A stretch of DNA of 64,000 nt from Serripes groenlandicus (lineage: Eukaryota > Mollusca > Bivalvia > Cardiida > Cardiidae): NCBI GenBank assembly GCA_031761405.1, contig JASEVX010000007.1, positions 27,678,859 through 27,742,858 of the forward strand, in the 5' to 3' direction. The position numbers and the translations under genes were made by a program. Positions 45,722-56,845 of this stretch are shown here, piece after piece. Positions within the stretch are counted from its first letter, which is position 1. Each line of letters starts with the position of its first letter. A model generated the notes under the pieces. That model was not told the DNA's origin. It ran no database searches and was given only the letters and a program-made list of their open reading frames with translations.

Positions 45722-47435
45722 GGAAGACTGACAGGAAAGAAATGTATGCACGCCTAAAATGTTCATTTAGTCATCAATACGTAAAACGTTCGAGGTAGGA
45801 TTGTCAATTAAACTGTAATTTGGAGTGGAAAACTTTTTTATTTTTATTTTCGCCCTGTGCTGTATCGTAACCGGATATGAAAATAAGCTCACATGTATTT
45901 CATGTACACGTTCCTGTAGACATTCGCTTGTCCGTTTTATCATCTGACATCTGTTAATTATTTAAAAAGGGTGGCATATGAAGGAAAATAAAAAATAAAA
46001 AATGAAGGACTTCGTACATATATTCAGAGACATATATATACATTATATATTTCTATTTAGGTCTCTGATATATTGTACAAGTGTATAATCGTTCTTGTAT
46101 GTATACACTATTTAGGCTCATTTAAGGACTTAGGAGACAAAAGTGGTAAAGTGATGTGAAAACTGCTTTCAAACTTAAGTGTGTACAATTATTTGTATTG
46201 AATGATGATATTATGTATACAGGTTTTATTATTGAAAAGTATGAAGAAATACAATATATATTTAAAAATGAATTTTCCAGATTTTGTCTATACTTAGATG
46301 GAGCATATGCATGATGCTTTGCCAAAAATGTTATTCAATTAACGCACAAAAACACATGTATATTTGTATCAAGTTTGTGTACGCTATGTTATAATTTGTC
46401 TAGTGAATCCATGTCTAACTGACACTCTGCCTTGGCGTCATTTATAATGTTATATTGACATAAAAGTAGTGAGGCTACACTGTTTCTAGGTCTAAATTAC
46501 ATGTATATGGTCAGTTAAGACTGGTGAGACTGCATAATATGATACATAGGCTCCTCTGAGTCTTCACTGGATACAGATGCATTATAACCCCAAATAACTT
46601 AATGCAGATCAATAATTGTAAAGTATCTATTATAAACGGACTATTTTATTATTCAAATCATAGCATACGTATATATTGATAAAAAATGGTTTTGCGCAGA
46701 CATGTATACAACTATACACATCTTGATTTTATTTTTATTGTGCAATCAGTAACTGTATGTATTTTTGTTTCGTTTCAGATCATGGAAATGTTGACAGGTT
46801 AATATAATGAACAATACGCAACATTACTTGTGAAGAAGATTCATAATGTCAGTGTATGGGATATTTTTACAACCAACCTTTATGTATTGGAAAAGTTGGG
46901 GTATATTAACTGTTGTTTCCGGTTTGGTTTTTAGTTGAATCAGAGAAATAAAAGACAAATGGCAAGTCGTGGATGCAACAAGACGGGAAGAAAACAAAAA
47001 CAAAACGATGTTAATGACATTCTTCAAAGCTGGTAAAAGCAGCGAGTCGTTGTGACAAGTATTCTGGATGAAAGTGTTTATTCTGTAAAGGTAACTCGGA
47101 AAACAATAACGGAATGGAAGAACAAATATCTAGGCTATATGTAAACGACACAAATACGAATCAAGGTTGCACAATGTGATCTGTTTTTGTTTACTATAAT
47201 ACAGGAAGATAACTGTGTAATTAACTAATTACTATGAACAAGACATTCAAGTAAATTATTTTGAGCTATAATACAGAAATGACACTTCTACATGATAACT
47301 AACATTAAGTAGATCATTTTGAACTACATATTGTGTCACACAGGGGGATCATTTGTTTTGTTAAATGACCAAAGATGTAAAATTTAAAAGTTAAACTGTA
47401 AGTTAACTAGCATTTATCAACAGTAAGAGGCATGA
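45722..47435. other. No gene seen
   Basis: AT-rich; one dispersed repeat (46405-46570). Could hold the 3' UTR of the small candidate at 45446. Confidence 0.4.
46405..46570. repeat. Dispersed repeat, second copy
   Basis: CTGACACTCTGCCTTGGCGT to GAGTCTTCACTGG; see 10836-11240. Confidence 0.45.
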
Positions 47436-47560
47436 GTAAAAAGCATTGTGACAAAAGGAGAAATTGCTTGTATGGAGCAATTTCTTCCTCTGCTTCCATG
47501 TTTTCAAAAAGCCGTCTGCTGCAGAGGCGTCAGAAAGTGTCTATTTGAGGGAAAGGGTGA
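47436..47560. mobile_element. P-MITE right half
   Basis: AAGCATTGTGACAAAAGGAG to GAGGGAAAGGGTG; left arm absent. Confidence 0.72.
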
Positions 47561-47589
47561 TTGAAATATTATAATTAGCTCCACTGGCT

Positions 47590-48092
47590 GAAAGCCAGTC
47601 GAGCTTATGTCATGGCGAATTGTCCGTCGTGCATGCGTTAACTTTTTGCTTCAAACAACTTCTTCTCCCTAACCACTTGGCCAATTGAAATGAAACTTCC
47701 TAGGAAGCGTCCTCTCAATGTCCTCTCCTAAATTCCTTCATATTTTTTGGATCCATGCAAAATTCTGGTTTCTATGGCAACCGAAAATAAAAAATAGTGA
47801 AAACTTAAAAAAATCTTCTCCGAGGAAAGTGTCAGGTCGATTTTCTAATAATTTTGTAGAAATGTTCCTTGGGTGACCCTCTATCGGATTCCTTCAAGCC
47901 AAGTTGATTGGACGAAAAACATAGTCGCCAGGGGGGGCGGGGGCTATTTTGCCGTATGTGGCTATAATGAAAACTTAAAATATCTTTACCTCAAAAAGTG
48001 TTTGGCAAATTTTCAAATAATTTTGTAGAAATGTTCCTTGGGAGACCCTCTATCAGATTCCTTCAAGCCATGTTGATTAGTCGAATTTTTTA
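47590..48092 (+). repeat. Dimer of a roughly 169-bp ancient repeat
   Basis: ATTTTGTAGAAATGTTCCTT and CTATCGGATTCCTTCAAGCC recur 169 bp apart. A third trace, AAATGTTCCTTGGGGGAC, is at 50177. It may be related to the roughly 160-bp bivalve satellites, which I could not check. Confidence 0.65.
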
Positions 48093-48402
48093 TTGATCAC
48101 AAAAGGAAAAAGCACATTATGAGATTTTCTGTTGCATCATTATTGTCTACAGCCTATATACATTCAAAGTCAGTTTACTATATTTTTCTATGTATATTCA
48201 AGTTGATATGTACTACATTTTGACCTGTTGAATTTTTTTTGCAAACTTCAAGGATTGGAAGAAATAATTGAACGGAAACAATGTCACAGGCTCTTTTTAA
48301 AAAAACTTTACCCAAATTTAAACCAATCTACAGCAGACAACTTTGAAAATATCTTTGCAAGCTCACTTTGGTACAGCATGTTTCCTATTTTATTACTCAG
48401 TT

Positions 48403-48672
48403 TACCGTAGCTCAGTCAGTAGAGACACAGGCTGTTAATCCAGGGGTTGTGAGTTCGAACCTCAGCTTGGCCTACATTCCTTCTGACAATTGACGTGACT
48501 ACCACCAATGGGCTTTCAGACTATGTGGAAAAGCAGCCAGTTGCTTGGAAAGAATGTAGTGTGAAGTACTGGTATGAGAAAGCCAAGAAACATATGAGTA
48601 GTTGAACTGGCTGCCGTGATTTGACTGAAAGATTGATGAAAATGGTGTTAAACCCCAATTAATCAATCAAAC
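48403..48672 (+). mobile_element. tRNA-derived SINE (Asn-like head)
   Basis: GTAGCTCAGTCAGTAGAGAC and GTGAGTTCGAACCTCAGC, GTGGAAAAGCAGCCAGTTGC, tail GGTGTTAAACCCC, then AATTAATCAATC. Confidence 0.85.
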
Positions 48673-48850
48673 TATTTTATTACCTAATACTTTGAGACTT
48701 GGAAAACTTCCTCATCTAATACCCTTCTTCTCATTGTATACTAAATATGCTGAGTGTAGCCTATTTTTTCGGGTAAAAAGTATAAATTTTGATGTATTTT
48801 GGTTGTATAAGAGAATTGGACATTGTTGGTTAAGTTACAGGTCAATTTGA

Positions 48851-48970
48851 CAGAAAATCCACAGGTAAAATGTGTCTATCCTTGTAAGCCTGTGTGGCAT
48901 TCTTAGGCTGATCGGGATCAATACTTAACGCAGAGTCCACAATGTTGGTTTGCTCACAGGACTGCTCAAA
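48851..48970 (-). mobile_element. G-MITE fragment
   Basis: GACAGAAAATCCACAGG to GTTTGCTCACAGGACTGCTC; only one half is present, next to a P-MITE insertion. Confidence 0.72.
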
Positions 48971-48986
48971 TTAAAGGAAAATCTAG

Positions 48987-49206
48987 TTAACCCTTTCCCT
49001 CATACGACAATTCTGCAGCAGATGACTTTGAACATATTTTGTCAACATATAGAAAATCTCTATAATTGAATGGATAACCTATGACTAAAAGTGGAAAACA
49101 TTGTGGCAAAAGGAGAAATTGCTCGTTTTGAGCAATTTATTCTTTTGTCACTATGTTTTCAAAAAGCCGTCGGCTGTAGAGGCGTCTATATGAGGGAAAG
49201 GGTTAA
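48987..49206. mobile_element. P-MITE with filled/empty-site proof of TTAA duplication
   Basis: TTAA at 48987-48990 and 49203-49206. Flanks GGAAAATCTAG and CACTCTGGAAGCC match the uninterrupted unit GGAAAATCTTGTTAAGAC (49470-49490) of the neighbouring tandem array. Confidence 0.92.
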
Positions 49207-50175
49207 CACTCTGGAAGCCGCATGTTTTACTTGAGCATGTTGAAACTTCCTCAGAATATTTGCTTGTATGATATCTAGCCTAAGTTCGAATATGTGTCAG
49301 ATGCAGTAAAGAACTAGGTCACTTAGCCAAACACACAAAAATTTTGTTAACACTATAGACACTGCATTTTTGTATTGAGCAGTTTGAAACCTTGTCAGAA
49401 AGTTTGTCTTGATGATAGGCCAATTTCGAATATTGGTTATTTTGGATAAAACATTAGGGCACTAAGCCAATTAGGAGGAAAATCTTGTTAAGACTTTGGA
49501 AGCTGCACTTTTAGCTTGAGCATGCTGAAACTTTGTCAGAATGATTGTTTTTATTAAATTTAGTTTGAATATGGTTAATGTTTGTTAAAAAATTAGGTCA
49601 CTATGCCAAGTTGTAGGACAATCTTGATTTAACACTTAAGAGACCACAATTTTGACTTTAGCGGCTTGAAATTTTGTCAGACAGTTTTTCTTGACGATAT
49701 ACAGGCCAATTTAGACATTGGTCATGTTGAGTCAAAAATTAGGTCCCTTGATCAAATTTGGAATCCGCTGTGGTCGAGTGGTTAGCGTCGGGGATTTCGA
49801 AACCGGGTGTCCCGGGTTCGATCCCCAGTCGCGGCATTACGGTCATGGTGGAGTGCCCTTGGGCAAGGCACATTTTCTAGCCTAGTACTGGTTTGTTTAC
49901 CCAGGGATCATGAATAATTAAAATTTAATTGCGCGCTAAATGACCTTAGCTGTCGATGCGCCATAAAACAATATACATTCATTCATTGATCAAATTTAAG
50001 AAAAGATTTGTTAATGCTCTGGAAGCCATGTTTTTAACTCTAGCATGATGAAACTTTACCAGAATGTTTATCTTGATGATATCTAGGCTAAGTTCGAATA
50101 TGGTCTGGTTAAAAACTAGGTCACTAGGCCAATATTGAGAAATACCTTGTAAACACTCTGGTCACCACATTTCTC
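49204..50175 (+). repeat. About 142-bp tandem array, six diverged units
   Basis: Unit landmarks TTAACACTCTGGAAGCC, GAAACTTTGTCAGAATG, CTTGATGATATCTAGG and AGGTCACT. Starts near 49204, 49348, 49488, 49631, 50011 and 50151; the SINE at 49760-49985 explains the longer gap. Confidence 0.85.
49760..49985 (+). mobile_element. tRNA-derived SINE with perfect 12-bp target duplication
   Basis: TTGATCAAATTT at 49748-49759 and 49986-49997. Head TGTGGTCGAGTGGTTAGCGT, B box CCGGGTTCGATCCCCAG, body GGAGTGCCCTTGGGCAAGG, tail CATTCATTCA. It interrupts the 142-bp array. Confidence 0.92.
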
Positions 50176-50269
50176 TCAAATGTTCCTTGGGGGACTCTTT
50201 ACTAAGAGTGTTAAATTTAAGTTGATTCTTTAGATACTATAGATAATAAATAGCTTTGCTGCTGGTACT

Positions 50270-50450
50270 ATTTTACCCTTTCTACACTAGACACATGTTG
50301 TCTAATCTTCAACAGATGGATGGTATGAGCAATTTCGACAGTTTTCTCAATGTTTTCCTCACACGTCAATACTTTTAGTTTCATCAATACAGATTTACCA
50401 ATATCTTTAGTTAAACATTTTCAAATCATCTGCTGTAGAGTTTATCCATG
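50270..50450. mobile_element. Decayed P-MITE
   Basis: TTACCCTTTCTACACTAGAC and CAAATCATCTGCTGTAGAG remain. Confidence 0.4.
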
Positions 50451-50669
50451 TGATAAATTACCTATCACAAATGTGTTTGTTTATCTAACTGTATCTACGT
50501 CTACAGTTCAAGAGTTTAATTATAGATCTCTGGAAATAAGGTTAACCCTGTCTTAAATAAATATTTGAACTGTATGCATTTCTTCTTTTTTGTTTACATT
50601 TTTTGAAATTATGTGACTTGTTTTGTAACTTTCCAAAAAATGGAACAGTTGACCATCTTTTTTCCCCTC

Positions 50670-51260
50670 ATGCAATGGGTACCGTCCCACAGCACTTTCA
50701 GTGCTTTGATTATCTATAAACATTCACAGCAAGTTTGGTGACAATTGGATAAGTACTGTTGAAGTTAAAGATGGGATAAGGCATACAAGGCTAACATTTG
50801 GAGCGTACTAGTGTCCTGATATAAACTAGCTCTTTTGGATGAGTGACAGTGGGTTATCCCGAATAGGCTGCATCTTGTTTAAACGAACGTCACTCTAATC
50901 AACTCGTGGTCACGCAGGGTATAATGTCGAATAGGTTCCTAAAGAACGGCTGATTTAGTCAATTTTGGATCATTCAATGGCCACTATGCTAAAGGGCTTT
51001 GCATGATTTGGCAGGTTATCGAACTTGGCCGTGATTTTATGTCCATATTAATGTTCAACAAGTTTGGTGAAGATCGGACGAAACATGTTAGTATTAGAGA
51101 TTATTTGGTCAATTTTGGATAATTCAGGGGGCATTATCTAAAGGGTGCATTACATGTTTTGGCCGATTATTGAACTTGACCGAGCTATAATGCCCACATA
51201 CTTGTTCGACAAGTTTGGTGATGATCGATTTAAACATGTGCGATTTTGAGAGCGGACAAC
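50670..51260. repeat. Diverged tandem repeat of about 150 bp
   Basis: CTAAAGGGCTTTGCATGATT, then CAAGTTTGGTGAAGATCGGA, recur as CTAAAGGGTGCATTACATG and CAAGTTTGGTGATGATCGAT; a decayed unit lies further left. Confidence 0.65.
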
Positions 51261-51612
51261 GTGTCACCTGCCCGCCATCCCGCACGCAGCCCACCGACCG
51301 TCGCAGGTGTTCCCATAACACGTCCCTACGGGCGCTTTTATAAGTATTGAAAGGGATAGTTGACGTAGATCCGATTTGAGACAACTCGGAAGCAATGTAA
51401 ATTTGAAAATTACAGAGTTAACCAGTTTAGTCGAAAAGTTCAGATCGCCGAAGCTCAAATCACATAGTGTCTTTTTAAGTTTAATTCTCAGGCATCTATG
51501 AAGTTGATGAAAAGATTCACAGTATTTGCAATTTTAATTACTATTTACATGACCATTTTTCGCACGGACGTCTGCTGTTGCTGTTGCTGTTGTTGTTGTT
51601 AAGTGTAGGGGG

Positions 51613-51843
51613 TTGGGGGTTGGGGCGTGGTTCAGACAAGTCTCCTCGAAACTGTTTGATTATTATTTGAAAAACCACTCATTGACGGATATAGATAAAG
51701 CATCCCTAATGGTTTCGGTAATAGGAGATCGGTATTCGTTTACGGATTTCATCCAGCGGAAAAGACCGACAAATCCACGAACAATACCTTCCTCTTACGA
51801 CTACAGAACCGCCGAACCCATTAGGGCCGTTCTACCTCCTTAG
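51613..51843 (+). CDS. Candidate terminal exon, unknown product
   Basis: Open for 76 codons, ending TAG. The translated segment WFRQVSSKLFDYYLKNH through EPIRAVLPP has ordinary protein composition and no repeat character. A (TTGCTG)n-like run precedes it, and a TTCAG at 51630-51634 could be an acceptor. No domain is recognised and no neighbour supports it, so chance is quite possible. Confidence 0.22.
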   Translation: MGVGAWFRQVSSKLFDYYLKNHSLTDIDKASLMVSVIGDRYSFTDFIQRKRPTNPRTIPSSYDYRTAEPIRAVLPP

Positions 51844-52377
51844 TATCGCCAACCTTCAGTGTTTTGTACTGTCCCCTGCATCCTATCTGTATAACCATCT
51901 CTAGTAATCGTATATGTTCCTTTCAGTGCGTCTGCTTTAAAAACATGTCAGGAACATTTCAGGAATTTTGAAATGTAATTGTTTAGGAGTTGAAAGCATT
52001 GTGAGCGGGGATACTCATTTCGCGTAATTCGTTTCACGGTGTCCTTCAATTTTTCAAACGTCCTCTATATCAGACATATATAAGCTAATATAGCAAGTCT
52101 GCAGCAGACGACTATGAAAGGATAAACAATCAAAGCACTGAAAGTACTGCTTGGGCGGTTGTGATGGAATTAGTAACTTTAGGTCAGGCAGGTTTATTAA
52201 ATACGAATGCTTTCCCTCTTTAATGAGGTAAGTCCATTAGATAACCCAGTTTCGTTTTAGTCTACCCATGTGTTTTTTTTTAAATGACTATGACAATTAC
52301 GTCAAGCCACGTAAAGATTCCTTTTAGTCGCAATGCTAAGGAGCGGGGGTGATTGATAAGTATACAAGGGAAGTAGC

Positions 52378-52660
52378 CAGTGTAAAATCTGATTAAGGAT
52401 GTAACTGAATGGATGGTCATTGAAGGAAGCAAAATTCATAATTTACTAATTTGTGAAAAGGTCACCAAGAATCATTTTTTTCAAATCGGATCTTAACGTG
52501 ATTGGTAATCATACGATGAAAGTAGCTAGCATGGTTATTTAAATGTGTAAAATCTGCAGGGTGTAACTGAATGGATGGTCATTGAAGGGGAAAAAAATCA
52601 TAATTTACTAATTTGTGAAAAGGTCACCAGGAATATTTTTTTCGAATCGGATCTTACCTT
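52378..52660. repeat. Direct duplication of about 115 bp
   Basis: GTAACTGAATGGATGGTCAT and TTTGTGAAAAGGTCACCA occur at about 52400-52495 and 52565-52659, 166 bp apart. Confidence 0.85.
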
Positions 52661-52699
52661 TTGTACAAGCAGATTTTTAAGTGTTTATACTATATACAC

Positions 52700-53270
52700 A
52701 TTCAAGTGGACCATGGTGGTCCTAAATCGCTCACCCGAATAAATAGAAATTAAATAGTTTTCTACGTTTTTCTTTATACAAACAAGTAAAACAATCAATA
52801 TGACTTTTGTAGAGGGTCGGTCTCCAAACGAACAATTATACCAATTGATCTTGGAATCAGACCCATGGTAATATTATGTACATGTTTCCCAAAATTGTAT
52901 AAGGATATTCTTCCGTATACGTAACTATGGAAACAAAACGCTTATTGTAAATGCACAATATCAAAATAAACACTCACTATTGCAGAGAAATATGAGCCTG
53001 TGTCTGCAAGCATGTAAGGTCACCTTATTATAAGTGAACTTTAATTTCTGCACCAGGTAAATCCTTGCAGCAAGTGTATTTTTCCCCAGAAATAAAGCAC
53101 GTCATACAAAAAGGACTTTCAAGAGCCTTCAACCAACTAAGAGTTATATAAGCGTGCGGAGCCTGATCAGGTTCTTCTCTGTGACTCCACAGGAGAAAAA
53201 CTATGTCTTCATAAAAAAAATAGAACAGTTAGAGCATCAAATTTGAATGAAACTGGCTTTGATTTAAGGA
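52700..53270. repeat. Possible old dispersed repeat
   Basis: GGACCATGGTGGTCCTAAAT is a perfect short palindrome plus TCGCTCACC, a pattern that recurs in mollusc DNA from memory; no partner in this window. An inverted TGATCAGGCTC trace lies near 53160. Confidence 0.35.
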
Positions 53271-53459
53271 GGTTGGTTTCCATTTCTAATCCAAATCTAC
53301 CCGGATAAATTTGGGGAATTTGTTTTCGGGAAGCTTTATTTCGGCGGATCTGCCTGTGTTATAAGGAACGGAGTAACTCCGAACAACGGTTTATTAATTA
53401 TGTTACCTCTGAAACGGATGTCTGTCGACAACCGTCCCAAATAGGATTGCATATGGTAA

Positions 53460-53610
53460 CCTCTATAAACAAGTTAAACTATTGAATCGAGTTGAAAACT
53501 TTGTGGCAAATGGAAATCATGCTCATGCAGTTTGTCCGTGTGTGACAAATGTTTCAAACGTTTTCTGTTATAGATGCGTCAAAACGCGTCTGCATATGGG
53601 AAAGGATTAT
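53460..53610. mobile_element. Decayed P-MITE right part
   Basis: GAAAACTTTGTGGCAAATGG and GCGTCTGCATATGGGAAAGG remain. Confidence 0.55.
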
Positions 53611-53652
53611 ATATATAAAATGAGCTGATGTTGTCTGAAATCGACGGGAAAC

Positions 53653-53882
53653 TTAAACCCTTTCCCACATATAGACGCTTTCTGATGCCTCTGATTCAGG
53701 CGACATTTGAAATCATTGTTGTTAATAGAGAAATTGCTCTCAATTAGCAATTTCTCCTTTCGCCACAATGTTTTCAAATCTATTTGATGATGAAGCACTC
53801 ATTTATGGAGATTGTTTATATTTCTGCCAGGATGTTTTCAAAGCACTCGACTGCACATGTGTCGTATGTGGGAAGGGGTTAA
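53653..53882. mobile_element. P-MITE with TTAA on both sides
   Basis: TTAAACCCTTTCCCACAT to GTGGGAAGGGGTTAA; core TTTCTCCTTTCGCCACAATG. Confidence 0.82.
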
Positions 53883-54205
53883 TCTTCAGGCAATCTTTAA
53901 GGTTGCCAATTGTCGTCATTTGTAACGAAAATTTCGTCGATGCGTTGTATGAAAAAATAATTCCATTAGCAGTATTAATGAATCAAAGTACAAAGTACTG
54001 AAGGTAGAATTGCGATCGTTTAAGAAGAGATACAGAAGTGCATATATGAATATTTATTTTACCGGTTACCTTCAGGCAAAGTTTCAAGTGTGTAACCCTT
54101 TCCAGTGCTGAGATTTTGCCTCAACGTGAAACTTTAACCAAAATGTTGACGAACAGACAGACGGAGAGACAGCTAGACATCTAGACATCGCCAATCTATA
54201 GACCG

Positions 54206-54352
54206 GAATTGCTCATAACAAGCTTTCTCCTTTTGCAACAATGTTTTCAACTATATTCAATGATTACACTTCCAATAAATGTGATTTTCTGTATCTTTGC
54301 TCAGATTTTTTTTAATTCGTCTGCTGCAGAGTTTTTATATTGTGGGGTGGGT
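54206..54352. mobile_element. P-MITE right part
   Basis: CTTTCTCCTTTTGCAACAAT and TTCGTCTGCTGCAGAG, ending TTGTGGGGTGGGTTG. Confidence 0.6.
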
Positions 54353-55727
54353 TGTGATTTGTTAAAGGGCAAGCAGGATTGGGAATTGAGTGTTGCACTT
54401 ATCCTTATGAAACACTCGCCTGCCTGTGTATGTTTTAGCTTAACTTAACTTGTTAATGTTCTTTCCATCATCAACTTAGTCATCTGTTAGTAATCAACTC
54501 TATGAACCAAATAATCGCGTCAAAATCTTGAATCGCGTCAAAATCATAACGAACAAACTGTCAAAATCTAATTTTGAACTGTGTAATACAAATTTAGAAT
54601 AAAAGGATGAATCAGTTATGTTGTAACAACCAATATCCGCGGGTCATTTACCTGATTTTGGCCGAAAGAAATGATCGATTTCTTGCAAGATTTATTCGTT
54701 ATTCGTTCTGCCTATTATAATCAAATTATTCTAAACGCTTTATAAACAAGTGATTTAAAGCGCTCAAATCATTTGATGAAATTTGTTTCTTTAGACGCGG
54801 ACCTTGTCGAAAGCACCTATCCAAAATGCAAGTCATCGTTAATCGTTGTCGAAGGAATAGATGGACTGAGAGAAAGAGAAAGAAAAGGCTTAGCAATGCA
54901 TACTATCTTTATGAATAAGGACATGAACGAATATGTATGGACTAGCGCCTAGAATTTCGTACTAGCCGATCCTTCATTCCACTCGCTTATGCTAGCGGGC
55001 GAGTGGATGTTTACATCTCTGCCGAGAGGGAAAAAAGGGTTACAATTTACAAAGGGTAATTGCGCGGTGCAGTGCTATATTGGCGTAGTGATATCTAAAT
55101 AATTGTGTACACTTTAAATATGATATTTACACTTACAAGACTTGTTATTTTCTATTATAAGCTTGAATAATCGGATTATTTTTCGTTACTCTATGTTTGC
55201 TTTTGTGAGCATTCGTAAATTAGTCAAACCAAAAATTGCACTTAATTGGTGGTGGTGAAGGGCATATACATCACGTGACTTCAAACTCACTATGACTATG
55301 GCAGCCTCTGCGCATGCGCAAGTCTACCAAAAAAGGGATCTATGAGACCATCAATGGAACAGGGTACCAATTGGCTTTTTTGAACATGCACTTAACAAAC
55401 AAGAGGGATATATATATATATTGTTTTCCACAAATTCAGAAAAATCAAAACAATGTGATACTTTCCTCGATATGCCTGATATGGGAGAGTCAGGCTATAC
55501 ACTGTTTACATATTACTTACACATGCTTCTTTGAAGCTTCTGTCAACTTGTATAGAGCAAGATAAGACTGAACTGATATTCAGACTGATCTGCACCCACA
55601 CTGTTCAACTGTCCACTTGTGGTACCTTTTCCATAGGACGGACTCATAGTGTGACTAATTGGTGGACATTGTCGATCCAGGAATATCCATGAGCAAACGC
55701 TCATGTCGATTTGTGCCGAATTACGAT
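54353..55727. other. No gene seen
   Basis: Mixed composition, no recognised repeat; the frame at 55314-55565 looks like chance. Confidence 0.45.
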
Positions 55728-55973
55728 AAAAACAATATTGTGGACTCTGCGTAAAGTATCTACCCGGATCAGCCTAATCATGCCGCGCAGGCTAACCCGG
55801 ACAGACAGCTCGCCTCCTGTGGATTTTCCGTTTCATGAATCATTTCTCTATACCTTTATCCCCCGCAGACGGAATGTGTCAGCCCGGATTAGCCTGCGCG
55901 GAATGTGCAGGCTGATCTGGGTCGATACATTACGCAGACACCAGAAAGTTAGTTTTCTCGTGGAACGGCTCAT
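55728..55973 (+). mobile_element. G-MITE
   Basis: AATATTGTGGACTCTGCGTA to TTTTCTCGTGGAACGGCTCA; the left terminus has decayed. Confidence 0.82.
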
Positions 55974-56106
55974 GTTAATATGTTACTACGCATAGTAATC
56001 TGAACCTGCACAGTTTATGGTAGTTTAATAGTAAGAGTATTGAATAATGTGAGCCAAGATTATTAGACTTGATATGATGGATGGATGGATAGATTTTACT
56101 TGACTG

Positions 56107-56322
56107 AGTTATTAAACAAGTACTTCTTTCCGACGTTTGACAAAAGGCGTTGCGACATGCGTCATTCGTCTTCCACCAATGGGCTAAGTCTATGTGGAAA
56201 AGCAGCCAGTTGCTTGGGAAGATTGGTGTGTGGAGTACTGGTGTGAGAATAGGTGAATTGGCCGCCGTGATATGACTTGAGTAATTGTTAAAAACGGCGT
56301 TAAACCCCAATCAATCAATATA
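56107..56322 (+). mobile_element. SINE lacking its head
   Basis: CGACGTTTGACAAAAGGCG, GTGGAAAAGCAGCCAGTTGC, GCCGTGATATGACTTGAG, tail ACGGCGTTAAACCCC, then AATCAATC. Confidence 0.75.
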
Positions 56323-56589
56323 CAAGTACATGTATATCATCATTTACATACATTTACATAAACAAATGTATACGTGAACATCAAATAATAATCCGAAATA
56401 TTTTGAAGTTTTCTGATTTTTTTTGTTAGCTCAAAAATAGTTTGTACCAAATAAAGAAAATTTAACCTTTAACTTAAAGTAGTTATGATGGCAGATCTTG
56501 ATTAAAATTGCTCGCAATCGCTTGTGTTCCAAAAGCGATACAAGAGAGATAACCAAGACCATTATAAAACCGATTGTCGTAGACAAGTT

Positions 56590-56845
56590 ACGTCCCATAA
56601 AAGCCCCTTAACCACGGCGGATTTCAATGTTAACTACCCCGTTTTGATACTCACTCTGCAGGAAACCGTGATCGAAATACCGTGATCATTTCGATGTTTA
56701 ACTAACCGGTTTTGAAACTCACTCGGTGGGAAATCCAGACAATCCTGCCGTTTAAAACAAGTAATTGGCCGTGTCACTCACTCGATGGAAAATCGTGACC
56801 ATGTTAGCGATTAGTAATTGGTTTTGGTATCCCATACGCGGCTCT
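56590..56845. repeat. Left remnant of the roughly 43-bp array
   Basis: ACCGTGATCATTTCGATG and ACTAACCGGTTTTGAAACTC match the far right end of the array at 59463-59502. Confidence 0.7.

Noticed and set aside
49760..49835. A tRNA gene of Ser/Leu type
   Set aside because: It is the head of a SINE with target duplications.
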